Source: Micromonospora tulbaghiae
Lineage (GTDB): Bacteria; Actinomycetota; Actinomycetes; Mycobacteriales; Micromonosporaceae
Assembly: GCF_900091605.1 (NCBI RefSeq)
Contig: NZ_FMCQ01000001.1
Coordinates: forward strand, 1,001,860 to 1,065,859
Direction of reading: 5' to 3'
DNA: 64,000 bases
A program made the position numbers and the translations under genes. The notes below the pieces were generated by a model that did not search any database, was not told the origin of the DNA, and saw nothing but the letters and a program-made list of their open reading frames with translations. Below, one piece after another: positions 29,654 through 38,224 of this stretch (its first letter is position 1; every line of letters starts with the position of its first letter).

Positions 29654-30259
29654 GTGTCGGCAACGCGGATGATGATTCTCGGCCTGGTCAGGTGGATGCA
29701 GCCGGTGCACGGCTACGACGTGCGCCGTGAGCTGCTGAGCTGGAGTGCGGACAAGTGGGCCAACGTGCAGCCCGGTTCGATCTACCACGCGCTGCGCAAG
29801 CTCGCCGACGAGGGCCTGCTCCGGACCGTCTCGGTCGAGCAGGTGGGCGCCCGTCCGGCGCGCACCACGTACGAGGTGACAGCGAAGGGGGAGGACGAGT
29901 TCGAGACGTTGCTGCGGGCGCAGTGGTGGCAGCTCCACGAGCCGCCGGACCCCTTTGTGGCGGCGTTCTCGTTCCTGCCGGCGATGCCGCGCGAGGAGGC
30001 GGCGGCGGCGCTGCGCAACCGGGCGAATCTGCTCCGGGCCGGGGTCGAGTCGACGCGCGCCTCGCTCGACTCGGACTGGGTGCGCACCCGCAAGCCGGTG
30101 CACGTCGGGTGGATGTTCGAGCTGTGGCTGGCCCGCGCCGAGGCGGAGGCGGCCTGGTGCGAGCGGATCGCGGAGCGGATCGAGTCGGGGGTGTCGTACC
30201 TGCCCGATGGGATGGAGCGAGCCGAGGGCTGGTCGGGCTGGTCCGACGGATCTCGGTGA
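29654..30259 (+). CDS. PadR-family regulator
   Basis: 201 residues from GTG 29654, six nt after TACGCT (leaderless). The N-terminal PadR winged helix reads [23 protein letters not shown]...[19 protein letters not shown], and the C-terminal Vir-type helical dimerisation domain covers ~95-190. It sits 128 bp upstream of a DrrAB-type exporter on the same strand, the usual arrangement for PadR control of drug exporters. Shared operator-like motifs before both genes support this. Confidence 0.88.
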   Translation: MSATRMMILGLVRWMQPVHGYDVRRELLSWSADKWANVQPGSIYHALRKLADEGLLRTVSVEQVGARPARTTYEVTAKGEDEFETLLRAQWWQLHEPPDPFVAAFSFLPAMPREEAAAALRNRANLLRAGVESTRASLDSDWVRTRKPVHVGWMFELWLARAEAEAAWCERIAERIESGVSYLPDGMERAEGWSGWSDGSR

Positions 30260-30264
30260 CACGA

Positions 30265-30280
30265 CATAATCAACGTTGAC
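30265..30280. promoter_or_regulatory. PadR operator-like motif, copy 2
   Basis: Reading the minus strand gives GTCAACGTTGATTATG, sharing GTCAA..TTG.TTAT with the motif in front of padR. The centre CAACGTTG is a perfect palindrome. It is located in the 127-bp gap before the ABC ATPase gene. Confidence 0.5.
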
Positions 30281-30386
30281 CATAAGAGCTATATCGCGTT
30301 AGCCTCAGCGGGAATCGCGGGGGATTCGTGCGTCCTCGCGGACGATCGGCGGCCGTTCAGGTCCGCCCGGACGACCAGGAGCAGAA

Positions 30387-31346
<960 letters not shown>

Positions 31347-31363
31347 CCCCCGGAGAAGCTGTC

Positions 31364-32119
31364 ATGAAACTCGCCCGCGACACCTGGCTGATCTTCCAGC
31401 GCCAGACGCAACTGCTGCTGCGCAACCCGGTGTGGATCTTCGTCGGCGTCTTCCAGCCGGTGATGTACCTGCTCCTGTTCGCCCCGCTGCTCAAGCCCGC
31501 GCTGAACGCGCCCACCCAGGCCGCCGCGTACAAGATCTTCGTGCCCGGCCTGCTCGTGTTGCTGGCCATCTTCGGCGGCCTGTTCCAGGGCTTCGGCCTG
31601 ATCGCCGAGCTGCGCGCCGGCGTGATCGAACGCTCCCGGGTCACCCCGGTCAGCCGGCTCGCCCTGCTGCTCGGCCGCTCGCTGCGCGACGTGGTCTCGC
31701 TGATCGCGCAGGCGATCATCATCACGCTGCTGGCGCTCGCGTTCGACCTGCGCGTGTTCATCGGCTACCTGCTCCTGGCGTACCTGATGCTCGCCCTCAT
31801 CGCCCTGATGACGTCGGCCGTCTCCTACGGCATCGCGCTCAAGGTCAAGAGCGAGGACGCGCTCGCCCCACTGATGAACACGGTCGCGCAGCCGGTGCTG
31901 CTGCTCTCCGGCATCCTGCTGCCGCTCACCTTCGCCCCCGGCTGGCTCCAGGGCGTCGCCAAGTGGAACCCGTTCTCCTGGGCGGTCGAGGGCACCCGCG
32001 CGCTGTTCAACGGCGACCTCGGCAACGACCGCGTCTGGCAGGGCCTCGGCATCATCGCGGTGCTCGCCGCCGCGGGTGTGTTCTGGGCCGCCCGCCAGTT
32101 CGCCCGCAGCGTCCGCTGA
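31364..32119 (+). CDS. ABC-2 type permease, DrrB family
   Basis: 251 residues with six hydrophobic helices and the ABC-2 signature around PVMYLLLFAPLLKPAL...LAIFGGLFQGFGLIAELRAGVIERSRVTPVSRLALLLGRSLRDV (pieces at 23-38 and 60-105). Ribosome site CGGAGAAG. It is the membrane partner of the preceding ATPase. Confidence 0.92.
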   Translation: MKLARDTWLIFQRQTQLLLRNPVWIFVGVFQPVMYLLLFAPLLKPALNAPTQAAAYKIFVPGLLVLLAIFGGLFQGFGLIAELRAGVIERSRVTPVSRLALLLGRSLRDVVSLIAQAIIITLLALAFDLRVFIGYLLLAYLMLALIALMTSAVSYGIALKVKSEDALAPLMNTVAQPVLLLSGILLPLTFAPGWLQGVAKWNPFSWAVEGTRALFNGDLGNDRVWQGLGIIAVLAAAGVFWAARQFARSVR

Positions 32120-32181
32120 GCAGGGGAGACGTACCTCTCAGCAGGCACGGGGCACCGGTGTCACGCGCGTAGCGTGGGCCG

Positions 32182-33525
32182 GTGCCCCGCCTCATCCGTG
32201 ACCGGTTCACCTGGCTGACCTACGCCCAGCTCGGTCTCTGGGGCTTCTTCCTCTACGGGTTCGGCCCGGTCGTACCCCTGCTCCGCGACGAACAGGGCAC
32301 CAGCGCCGCCGTCGCCGGCCTGCACAGCACCGGCATCGCTGTGGGCGCGCTCGCCGGCGGCGCGCTGTTCGCCCCGGTCGCCCGCCGCCTCGGCCGCGGC
32401 CCGGCCATCTGGCTCGGCCTCGCCGGCGTCGCCGCCGGCGTCACCGCGCTCGGCTTGCTCCGCCCGCTACCGGCCACGCTCGCCGCCGTCGCGGTCATCG
32501 CCACCTTCGGCATGATGGTCGTCAGCGGTGTGAGCGTGGTGCTCACCGCCCGGCACGGAACCGCCGCCCCCGCCGCGCTCACCGAGGCCAACGCGGCCTG
32601 CGCCGGCATGGGCATCCTGGCGCCGCTGACCATCGGCCTCACCGTCGACGCCGGTCTCGGCTGGCGACCGCTGATGGCCGTCGAGGTCGGGCTGATCACG
32701 CTGGTAGCGCTCGCCGCCCTGACTTTCCGGGTACGCGTGCCGCAACGCGCCCCCGCTGTCGCGGCTGCCGGCACGCCGGTCCCCGTCGCCGCCTCCACCC
32801 GGGTGCCCGCCGTCCCCGCATCAGGGGTCTCCGAGGCCGCTGTGTCCGCTCCCTCCGTCTCCGCTTCGGCCGTTCCTGCTTCGGCCGTTCCTGCTTCGGC
32901 CGTTCCTGCTTCGGGCGTTCCTGCTTCGGGCGTCACCGCCGCCGGTTCGGCGGGGCGGCTGCCGCGTGCGTACTGGATCGCCTGGGCCCTGATGTCCGTC
33001 ACCGGGTCGATCGAGGTCTGCCTGTCGTTGTGGACCGCCGACGTGCTCCGGACCCACGCCGGGCTGAGCGCGGGCGGGGCATCGGCAGCGGTAGCCGCGA
33101 TCGTCTGCGGCATGTTCGCCGGCCGGATCGCCGGTGGCCGGGCCGCGTTGCGCTGGCCGCCGGTGCCGCTGCTGCTCGGCGCGCTCACCGTCTCGCTGGC
33201 CGGGTTCGCGCTGTTCTGGGTCAGCACTGTCGGTTGGCTCGCGGTCACCGGGCTGGTCGTGCTCGGGCTCGGCAACGCGCTGCACTACCCGTTGGCGATC
33301 TCGATCGCGCTGGCCGTGGCCGGTCCGGCCGCCGACAAGGCGGCGGGCTGGTCGGCGTACTCGATGGGTGTGGGTTTCGGGATCGCGCCGGTGGCGCTCG
33401 GGTGGGTGGCCGACGGGTTCGGCCCGCACCCGGCGTTCCTGCTGCTGCCCGCGTTCATCGCGGTCGCGGTGCTGCTGACGGTGCGGCTGGGGCGTGCCCT
33501 GCGCCCGGCGGCCCTTCCGGCCTGA
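32182..33525 (+). CDS. MFS transporter with repeat-bearing central loop
   Basis: 447 residues, 12 hydrophobic helices in two halves (YnfM/CynX-like arrangement; motif A-like ARRLGRGPAIWLG). The cytoplasmic loop between TM6 and TM7 (~195-255) is low-complexity, with VPASA/VPASG pentapeptides encoded by a 15-bp tandem repeat. GTG 32182 follows TAGCGT (32170-32175) by 6 nt, so the mRNA is probably leaderless and separate from the DrrAB genes upstream. Substrate unknown. Confidence 0.87.
   Translation: MPRLIRDRFTWLTYAQLGLWGFFLYGFGPVVPLLRDEQGTSAAVAGLHSTGIAVGALAGGALFAPVARRLGRGPAIWLGLAGVAAGVTALGLLRPLPATLAAVAVIATFGMMVVSGVSVVLTARHGTAAPAALTEANAACAGMGILAPLTIGLTVDAGLGWRPLMAVEVGLITLVALAALTFRVRVPQRAPAVAAAGTPVPVAASTRVPAVPASGVSEAAVSAPSVSASAVPASAVPASAVPASGVPASGVTAAGSAGRLPRAYWIAWALMSVTGSIEVCLSLWTADVLRTHAGLSAGGASAAVAAIVCGMFAGRIAGGRAALRWPPVPLLLGALTVSLAGFALFWVSTVGWLAVTGLVVLGLGNALHYPLAISIALAVAGPAADKAAGWSAYSMGVGFGIAPVALGWVADGFGPHPAFLLLPAFIAVAVLLTVRLGRALRPAALPA
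32857..32931 (+). repeat. 15-bp tandem repeat (VNTR) inside the MFS gene
   Basis: Unit GTTCCTGCTTCGG(C/G)C occurs four times head to tail (32872-32931) after one degenerate copy (32857-32871). The unit length is a multiple of three, so gain or loss of copies changes the loop by five residues without frameshift. Confidence 0.85.
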
Positions 33526-33570
33526 CCGTGTCCCCTCGGCGGCGTGGCGTCCCGGCCTCGGGGATCGGTT

Positions 33571-34224
33571 TCAGAGCACTCGGGCGAGCGTGACGCCGTC
33601 GGCGATCGGCAGCATGACCGCCTCGACGCGGACGTCCGCGATCACCGCGTCGTTGAAGGCGGCGATCGCCCGGTCGTCGGCGTTGCGCGGGGCGAGCACC
33701 CGGCCGTCGCGCAGCGTGTTGTCGACGGCGATCACCGCGCCGGGACGCATGCGGGGCACCAGCTCGTCCCAGTAGATCGGATAGCCGACCTTGTCGGCGT
33801 CGATGAACGCGAAGTCCAGGTAACGCTCGCGGGGCAGCTCGCGCAGCGTCTGGGCGGCCGGGCCGATGCGCAGCTCGATCCGGTCCTGCACACCGGCGCG
33901 CTCCCAGTAGCGCCGGGCCACGCCCGTGTACTCCTCGGAGATGTCGAAGCAGGTCAACCGCCCGCCTTCGGCAAGCCCGCGGGCGATCGCCAGCGAGGAG
34001 AGGCCGGTGAACGTGCCCACCTCGACCGCCTGCCGTACGCCGAGCAGCCGGGTCAGGAAGGTCAGGAACGCCGCCTGTTCCGGCGCGACCTGCATGACCG
34101 CCTCGGCGGGCAGGGCCGCCCGGGTCTCCTCGGCCAGCTCCCGGACGATCTCGTCCGGCGCTGAGCCGTGGGCCACCAGGTAGGCGTGCAGTTCCGGGGT
34201 GAGCGGCAGAGGCTTCGTGGTCAT
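33571..34224 (-). CDS. Class I SAM-dependent O-methyltransferase (CCoAOMT family)
   Basis: 217 residues. SAM motif I is AVEVGTFTGLSSLAIARGL, followed by LTCFDISEEY, and the catalytic/metal region is DFAFIDADKVGYPIYWDEL and AVDNTLRDG. This layout is that of the cation-dependent caffeoyl-CoA OMT family, which methylates catechol-type hydroxyls. Its physiological substrate is unknown. It is followed by Maf upstream on the same strand after a 9-bp gap, so the two may be cotranscribed. Confidence 0.9.
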   Translation of the reverse strand: MTTKPLPLTPELHAYLVAHGSAPDEIVRELAEETRAALPAEAVMQVAPEQAAFLTFLTRLLGVRQAVEVGTFTGLSSLAIARGLAEGGRLTCFDISEEYTGVARRYWERAGVQDRIELRIGPAAQTLRELPRERYLDFAFIDADKVGYPIYWDELVPRMRPGAVIAVDNTLRDGRVLAPRNADDRAIAAFNDAVIADVRVEAVMLPIADGVTLARVL

Positions 34225-34233
34225 GTCCGGACG

Positions 34234-34890
34234 TTAGCCGAGATGTTCGATCTCCTGGCCCCCGGGCGCGATCTTCGTCCACAGGTCGACGATGCTCAGG
34301 TCCACCTCGGCGAGCAGCCGGCGCAGCAGCGGCAGGGACAACCCCACCACCGTGCCCGGGTCGCCCTCGATCCCGGTCAGGAACGCCCCGCCCAGCCCGT
34401 CGATCGTGAACGCGCCGGCCACCGCCAGCGGCTCACCTGTCGCCACGTACGCGGCGATCTCCTCGTCGCTGACGTCTGCGAAGTGCACGGTCGTCGAGGC
34501 GACCGCCTCGGCCCGGGACTCGTGGGTCACATCGATCAGGCAGTGCCCGGTGTGCAGGACGCCGCTTCGCCCGCGCATCCGGTGCCACCGCCGGGTGGCG
34601 TCGGCCGCGTCATCAGGCTTGCCGAGGATTTCGCCGTCGAAGGCGAGCACCGAGTCGCAACCGAGCACCAGCGTGCGCTCGTCCGGCGAGGGCCGCAGCC
34701 GATCGCGTACGGCCTGCGTCTTCAGCCGGGCCAGTTCGAGGCACAGATCCTCGGCCCGCTCGCTCACCACCTGCGACTCGTCCACGCCGCTGACCAGCAC
34801 GTCAGGCTCGATCCCGGCGGCCTGGAGCAGCTTGCGGCGGGCGGGGGACTGCGAGGCGAGCACGAGGCGCACCGGTACGGAGGTCGACAC
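34234..34890 (-). CDS. maf: Maf-family nucleoside triphosphate pyrophosphatase
   Basis: 218 residues from GTG 34890. The Maf N-terminus VLASQSPARRKLLQAAG with the SxxR/K phosphate loop, the central GCDSVLAFDGEILGKP and C-terminal VGLSLPLLRRLL are all present. House-cleaning hydrolysis of non-canonical or modified NTPs; overexpression blocks septation in other bacteria. In mycobacteria and streptomycetes it is near accE/accD; here a type VII secretion module separates it from accE. The GTG is chosen because the homologous fold starts there. Confidence 0.92.
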   Translation of the reverse strand: MSTSVPVRLVLASQSPARRKLLQAAGIEPDVLVSGVDESQVVSERAEDLCLELARLKTQAVRDRLRPSPDERTLVLGCDSVLAFDGEILGKPDDAADATRRWHRMRGRSGVLHTGHCLIDVTHESRAEAVASTTVHFADVSDEEIAAYVATGEPLAVAGAFTIDGLGGAFLTGIEGDPGTVVGLSLPLLRRLLAEVDLSIVDLWTKIAPGGQEIEHLG

Positions 34891-34900
34891 CCCGCCGACG

Positions 34901-36019
34901 CTACCGGCTGACCCTCGGCGGCGGGTCGGCGGCGCGTCGTCGGCGCCGCCAGAACAGGTACCCGCCGCCCGCCGCCACCAGCACACCCAGGGTGGCGAGC
35001 CCGCGTACGGTCGCGCTGCTGTCGTCGCCCTTGTCCGGGGCTGCCTCGGCAGATGCCGGTGGCGTGACGTTCGAGGACTCGAAGCCGAGCGGGGGGACGT
35101 CGGCGGTGAGCGCGGAGACCAGGTCGATGACGCCGTAGCCGTACTGGTCGTCCCGGCCGGGTGGTCCCTTGTCGACGGCGGTGGCGGTCAGCCGGTGGGC
35201 GACTTCCTGGGCGGGAAGGTTCGGGTACTTGGAGCGAATGAGAGCAGCAGCCCCGGCAACGATCGCAGTCGCGCTTGATGTCCCCGTGCCCTTCGAGTAC
35301 TTGCCGTTGTAGCTGGTGCTGTAGATATCAACGGCAGGGGCAGCGACATCAATCTTGGATCCCGTGACCGAGATTGGAGTATGGTTCCCGGCTTGATCTG
35401 TCCCGCCTACGGCGATGACACCTTCTTCTGCGGCTGGATAGCCGATCGAGGCGGCTTCGGGGAGGTTGCCGACGCCTGCAATAACGACGATGTCGGCAGC
35501 GAGTGCATTCTTTACTGAGCGAATCAATTTCTCACTCGTGACGCCTGCACTCGAGATGCTTATAACTCCCGCATGTTGCGTGACTGCGTAATCTATCGCC
35601 TCAGCGAGGTTGTCGGCCTCGCCGTAGTTGTCTGACGTGGACGATATTATCGGGAGAATCTTGGCTTCCGGTGCTATGCCGAGTGCGCCGATGTCCCGGC
35701 CAGAGCCATGGGCCGCGATGAGCCCTGCCATGGCAGTTCCGTGGCTGTTTGTATCGTGCAAGCCGTCGTCGGTGCCCGTCAGAATATTCCTACCCTGAAG
35801 CAGGTTTCGAGACAGGTCCGGATGAGGGTCAACGCCAGTATCAGGGACAGCCACTAGGACCCCGGCTCCGCGAGAGATCTTATGAGCTTCGTTTGCTTTG
35901 AGGAAGGTCAGGTGCCACTGATCTTTTCGGACTCGCGAAGCATCCTCTGCGGCGGCTGGCTGCACCGCGTGGGTTGAAATGAAGCTAATTATGGCCAAGA
36001 CCGAGAGGGCTGCACGCAT
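34901..36019 (-). CDS. Mycosin-type S8 serine protease (type VII secretion)
   Basis: 372 residues: signal peptide (1-24, cleavage after PAAA), subtilase catalytic triad Asp60 (VPDTGVD), His93 (NSHGTAMAGL), Ser248 (GTSSATA) and oxyanion Asn185. A Pro-rich stalk leads to a C-terminal TM helix (~335-352) with a WRRRRR stop-transfer. This is the MycP architecture, a membrane-anchored protease facing outward that stabilises the ESX machine and cleaves substrates such as EspB. The next gene upstream encodes an EspB/PPE-like protein. Codons 1 to ~260 are in a low-GC tract; the C-terminal part has normal GC. Confidence 0.88.
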   Translation of the reverse strand: MRAALSVLAIISFISTHAVQPAAAEDASRVRKDQWHLTFLKANEAHKISRGAGVLVAVPDTGVDPHPDLSRNLLQGRNILTGTDDGLHDTNSHGTAMAGLIAAHGSGRDIGALGIAPEAKILPIISSTSDNYGEADNLAEAIDYAVTQHAGVISISSAGVTSEKLIRSVKNALAADIVVIAGVGNLPEAASIGYPAAEEGVIAVGGTDQAGNHTPISVTGSKIDVAAPAVDIYSTSYNGKYSKGTGTSSATAIVAGAAALIRSKYPNLPAQEVAHRLTATAVDKGPPGRDDQYGYGVIDLVSALTADVPPLGFESSNVTPPASAEAAPDKGDDSSATVRGLATLGVLVAAGGGYLFWRRRRRAADPPPRVSR

Positions 36020-36029
36020 GCTTAATCAG

Positions 36030-37370
36030 TCAACGATCTCGACCGATAGCTGGTCCTGGATCGATCGGACCGTCGTCGGTCGGAGGTAGCACGACCGGGT
36101 TAACCCCTTTATCGGTCTCCCATGGGTGGTCTGGATCCCATGGTCGAGATACTCGACTCGTTTCGTCCTGGCGACCGGATCGGCCACTCGAAGTGGGGTA
36201 GCCGCCGAGAGGCGATCCGCCCATTGGGCCCATCACTGAACTTCTACCAATTCCGCCGGGGCGCGATCCAGCGTTGCCAGCGGGTGCGGTACCCGCGCCG
36301 CCGCCTCCGATGACGCCACCCACGGGATTCACCCTGCGGGGCGTGGCATTCGGAGAGGATGGCTGGACGAGACCCGGGCCGAATGGTTGACCGATTAATC
36401 CGTTCGGCTGCGTGCGGGGGAGTGCATTCTTCGGCACCTCGCCTGAAACCGCTCTGCCCGTGAAGGGGTGGGGCCGAGCATCTCGCAAAGACGGGTTAGC
36501 GCCAGGAGCGGCTGGTGGAAGGGGAACCGAACTTGGCAACGATGGGGGAGTCGATGGAACGTTCGGTGTGGCGGTACTTGGAGAAGGGGTGAGGGTGGAA
36601 CCGGCGCTGCCAAGGATAGGTCCGACACCTACGGTGGGGGGAGTTGGCGGCCTTTGGCTGGAAACGCCGCTGAGCGGCAATGGCTTTGACCTTGGACGTG
36701 GACTTGTGGCAGCAACCGGAACGATTGGTGGAATAACAGGTGCTGCCCCGCTGGCCCCGTAGACATCTGGGTTATTCGTCTCGATGCCAGGTCGAGGAAC
36801 AGCCGGCGGGCGCTGGAGCATGACCTGGGCGTGCTGGAGTTCGCCGCTCAGTCCCGTCATCAACCCGCGCGCCCGTACGTTCAACTGCTCCAGGTCGTCG
36901 TCCGTCACCGGGGGCCGCTCGGGCAACCGGCTACCGGCCACCGCCTTCGGGTCGGCGATCGTCGCCTCGTACGCCTGCTTCTGCCGCAGCTTCTTCGCGT
37001 ACTCCTCGTGCAGCGGTTGCAGCTCGGCCCGCGCGCTGCCGATGGCGCGGGCGGCGGCTGCCAGCGCGTCGTAGTTCGCGGCGGCGGCGTCGTGGGTGCG
37101 CTGCACGCGGTCGATGAGCTGGTCGAGTTCGCCGATGTAGGCCCGCGCGGCGGTGTTGGTCTCCGGGGGCCATGCCTCGGCGAGGCCGCGCCGGTATTCG
37201 CGCAGGCGGCTCAGGTGGGCCAGGGCGAGGTCGCACACCTTGCGCCAGCCGGCGACCTGCTTCCACTGGCCGGCGGTGTCCTGGTCCTGCACGCACGCCC
37301 ACATGCTGAGGACGTCCATCAGCCGCCAGTCGGTCAGCCCGGAGGTGCGTCCGCTGCCCCGTTCGATCAC
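36030..37370 (-). CDS. EspB/PPE-like putative type VII secretion substrate
   Basis: 446 residues from GTG 37370. Residues ~10-205 are helical with W-rich start (SMWACVQDQ, WKQVAGWRKV) and a long hairpin-like helix pair, resembling the PE/PPE-EspB four-helix fold rather than matching it clearly. The remainder is a disordered Pro/Ser/Gly-rich tail ending in WDPDHPWETDKGVNP, common at the C-terminus of actinobacterial ESX-associated proteins. No signal peptide. Its start overlaps the preceding gene's stop by 4 bp (GTGA), and the mycosin begins 10 bp after its own stop, forming a three-gene operon. Family assignment is inference. Confidence 0.7.
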   Translation of the reverse strand: MIERGSGRTSGLTDWRLMDVLSMWACVQDQDTAGQWKQVAGWRKVCDLALAHLSRLREYRRGLAEAWPPETNTAARAYIGELDQLIDRVQRTHDAAAANYDALAAAARAIGSARAELQPLHEEYAKKLRQKQAYEATIADPKAVAGSRLPERPPVTDDDLEQLNVRARGLMTGLSGELQHAQVMLQRPPAVPRPGIETNNPDVYGASGAAPVIPPIVPVAATSPRPRSKPLPLSGVSSQRPPTPPTVGVGPILGSAGSTLTPSPSTATPNVPSTPPSLPSSVPLPPAAPGANPSLRDARPHPFTGRAVSGEVPKNALPRTQPNGLIGQPFGPGLVQPSSPNATPRRVNPVGGVIGGGGAGTAPAGNAGSRPGGIGRSSVMGPMGGSPLGGYPTSSGRSGRQDETSRVSRPWDPDHPWETDKGVNPVVLPPTDDGPIDPGPAIGRDR

Positions 37371-37819
37371 GGCAGGATCACCCGGCTCTGTTCGGGGGCG
37401 GTGGGGTCGGCCAGCGGTGGCATCGGGCGGGCGACGGTGGCGGAGGGGCCGGCGAGCGCTCGTTCCACGTCGGCCACTCGGGCGGAGGAGAACGCGTCGG
37501 CGTCGCCGTAGCGGGCGGCGATCCGTCCGGCGGCGTCGGCGAGGTGGCCGGTCGCCGGTACGAGGTCCCACACGGCGCTCACCGCCGCGGTCTGCGTGTC
37601 GTGGTGGGCCTGGAGGAACTGGACCAGCTCGATGAAGGCGTCGGCCGGGTTGGGCACCGGGGCCTTCATGTCGTCGGCGATGTAGGACAGGTGCGGCGCG
37701 TAGTTGCGTGTCACCTCGTCCTGGAGGCGGTCGGCGAACTCCCGCATCTGCCGGATGTCGGCCTCGATGCCGCCGTAGCCGCGCAGCCAGCCGGCTGGCT
37801 GGTTGTCCTCCGGGATCAT
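37367..37819 (-). CDS. Small helical type VII secretion-associated protein
   Basis: 150 residues, mostly helical, without signal peptide: GYGGIEADIRQMREFADRLQDEVTRNY and a second helical stretch around 60-115. Length and helix pattern resemble WXG100-superfamily/ESX partner proteins, but no W-x-G turn is seen (the nearest is GWLRG at 10-14). First gene of the three-gene operon with the EspB-like protein and mycosin; probably a partner or chaperone of the former. Function is inferred from context. Confidence 0.6.
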   Translation of the reverse strand: MIPEDNQPAGWLRGYGGIEADIRQMREFADRLQDEVTRNYAPHLSYIADDMKAPVPNPADAFIELVQFLQAHHDTQTAAVSAVWDLVPATGHLADAAGRIAARYGDADAFSSARVADVERALAGPSATVARPMPPLADPTAPEQSRVILP

Positions 37820-37919
37820 CGGAGCCTCCTGCCCGTCACCACACGGTTTCCCTGAGTGAGGTTAATGGCTCGACGTGGATCCCGGCAGCCCCACCCGGCG
37901 CCGCGAGCGGGGGAAGATG

Positions 37920-38132
37920 TCAGCGGGGCAGGCCGGAGGCCCGCCAGGCGCCGGGGCCGGCGATCGGCCGGGCCGGCGCGGGCCGCGCGCTGCGTGCCCA
38001 CTGCGACACGGGGGCCGGCGCGGCGGCCGGGGCCGGGCGGGTGCGCACCACGATCGCGCCGACCAGAGCGGCCAGCTCCTCGGCGGTGGGCACGCCGCGG
38101 ACGATCCGGAACAGCGGCTCCTCGGCAGACAT
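37920..38132 (-). CDS. accE: Acyl-CoA carboxylase epsilon subunit
   Basis: 70 residues. The N-terminal core PLFRIVRGVPTAEELAALVG and the C-terminal PIAGPGAWRASGLPR are the two conserved parts of actinobacterial AccE/PccE. This small subunit bridges the alpha (biotin) and beta (carboxyltransferase) subunits and raises activity. It normally follows accD directly; here accD lies 14 kb away (52276-53859), on the same strand. Divergent from the Ser/Thr kinase gene. Confidence 0.88.
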   Translation of the reverse strand: MSAEEPLFRIVRGVPTAEELAALVGAIVVRTRPAPAAAPAPVSQWARSARPAPARPIAGPGAWRASGLPR

Positions 38133-38224
38133 GACCCCAGGGTACGCGTCGCGAATTCGACCTTCGCCGTACAGTGGCGTGCCGACGGTGTGAGCGTCCG
38201 AGCGGCCGGGTACGGTTCTCTGCG

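Noticed and set aside
29537..30283. N-terminal extension of the carboxylase alpha frame to 832 residues
   Set aside because: It is antisense to the PadR gene and has no homologous domain; the biotin carboxylase fold begins at KVLIANRGE right after GTG 29536.
32869..32931. CRISPR-like repeat
   Set aside because: Units are 15 bp, directly adjacent without spacers, and inside a reading frame; it is a coding tandem repeat.
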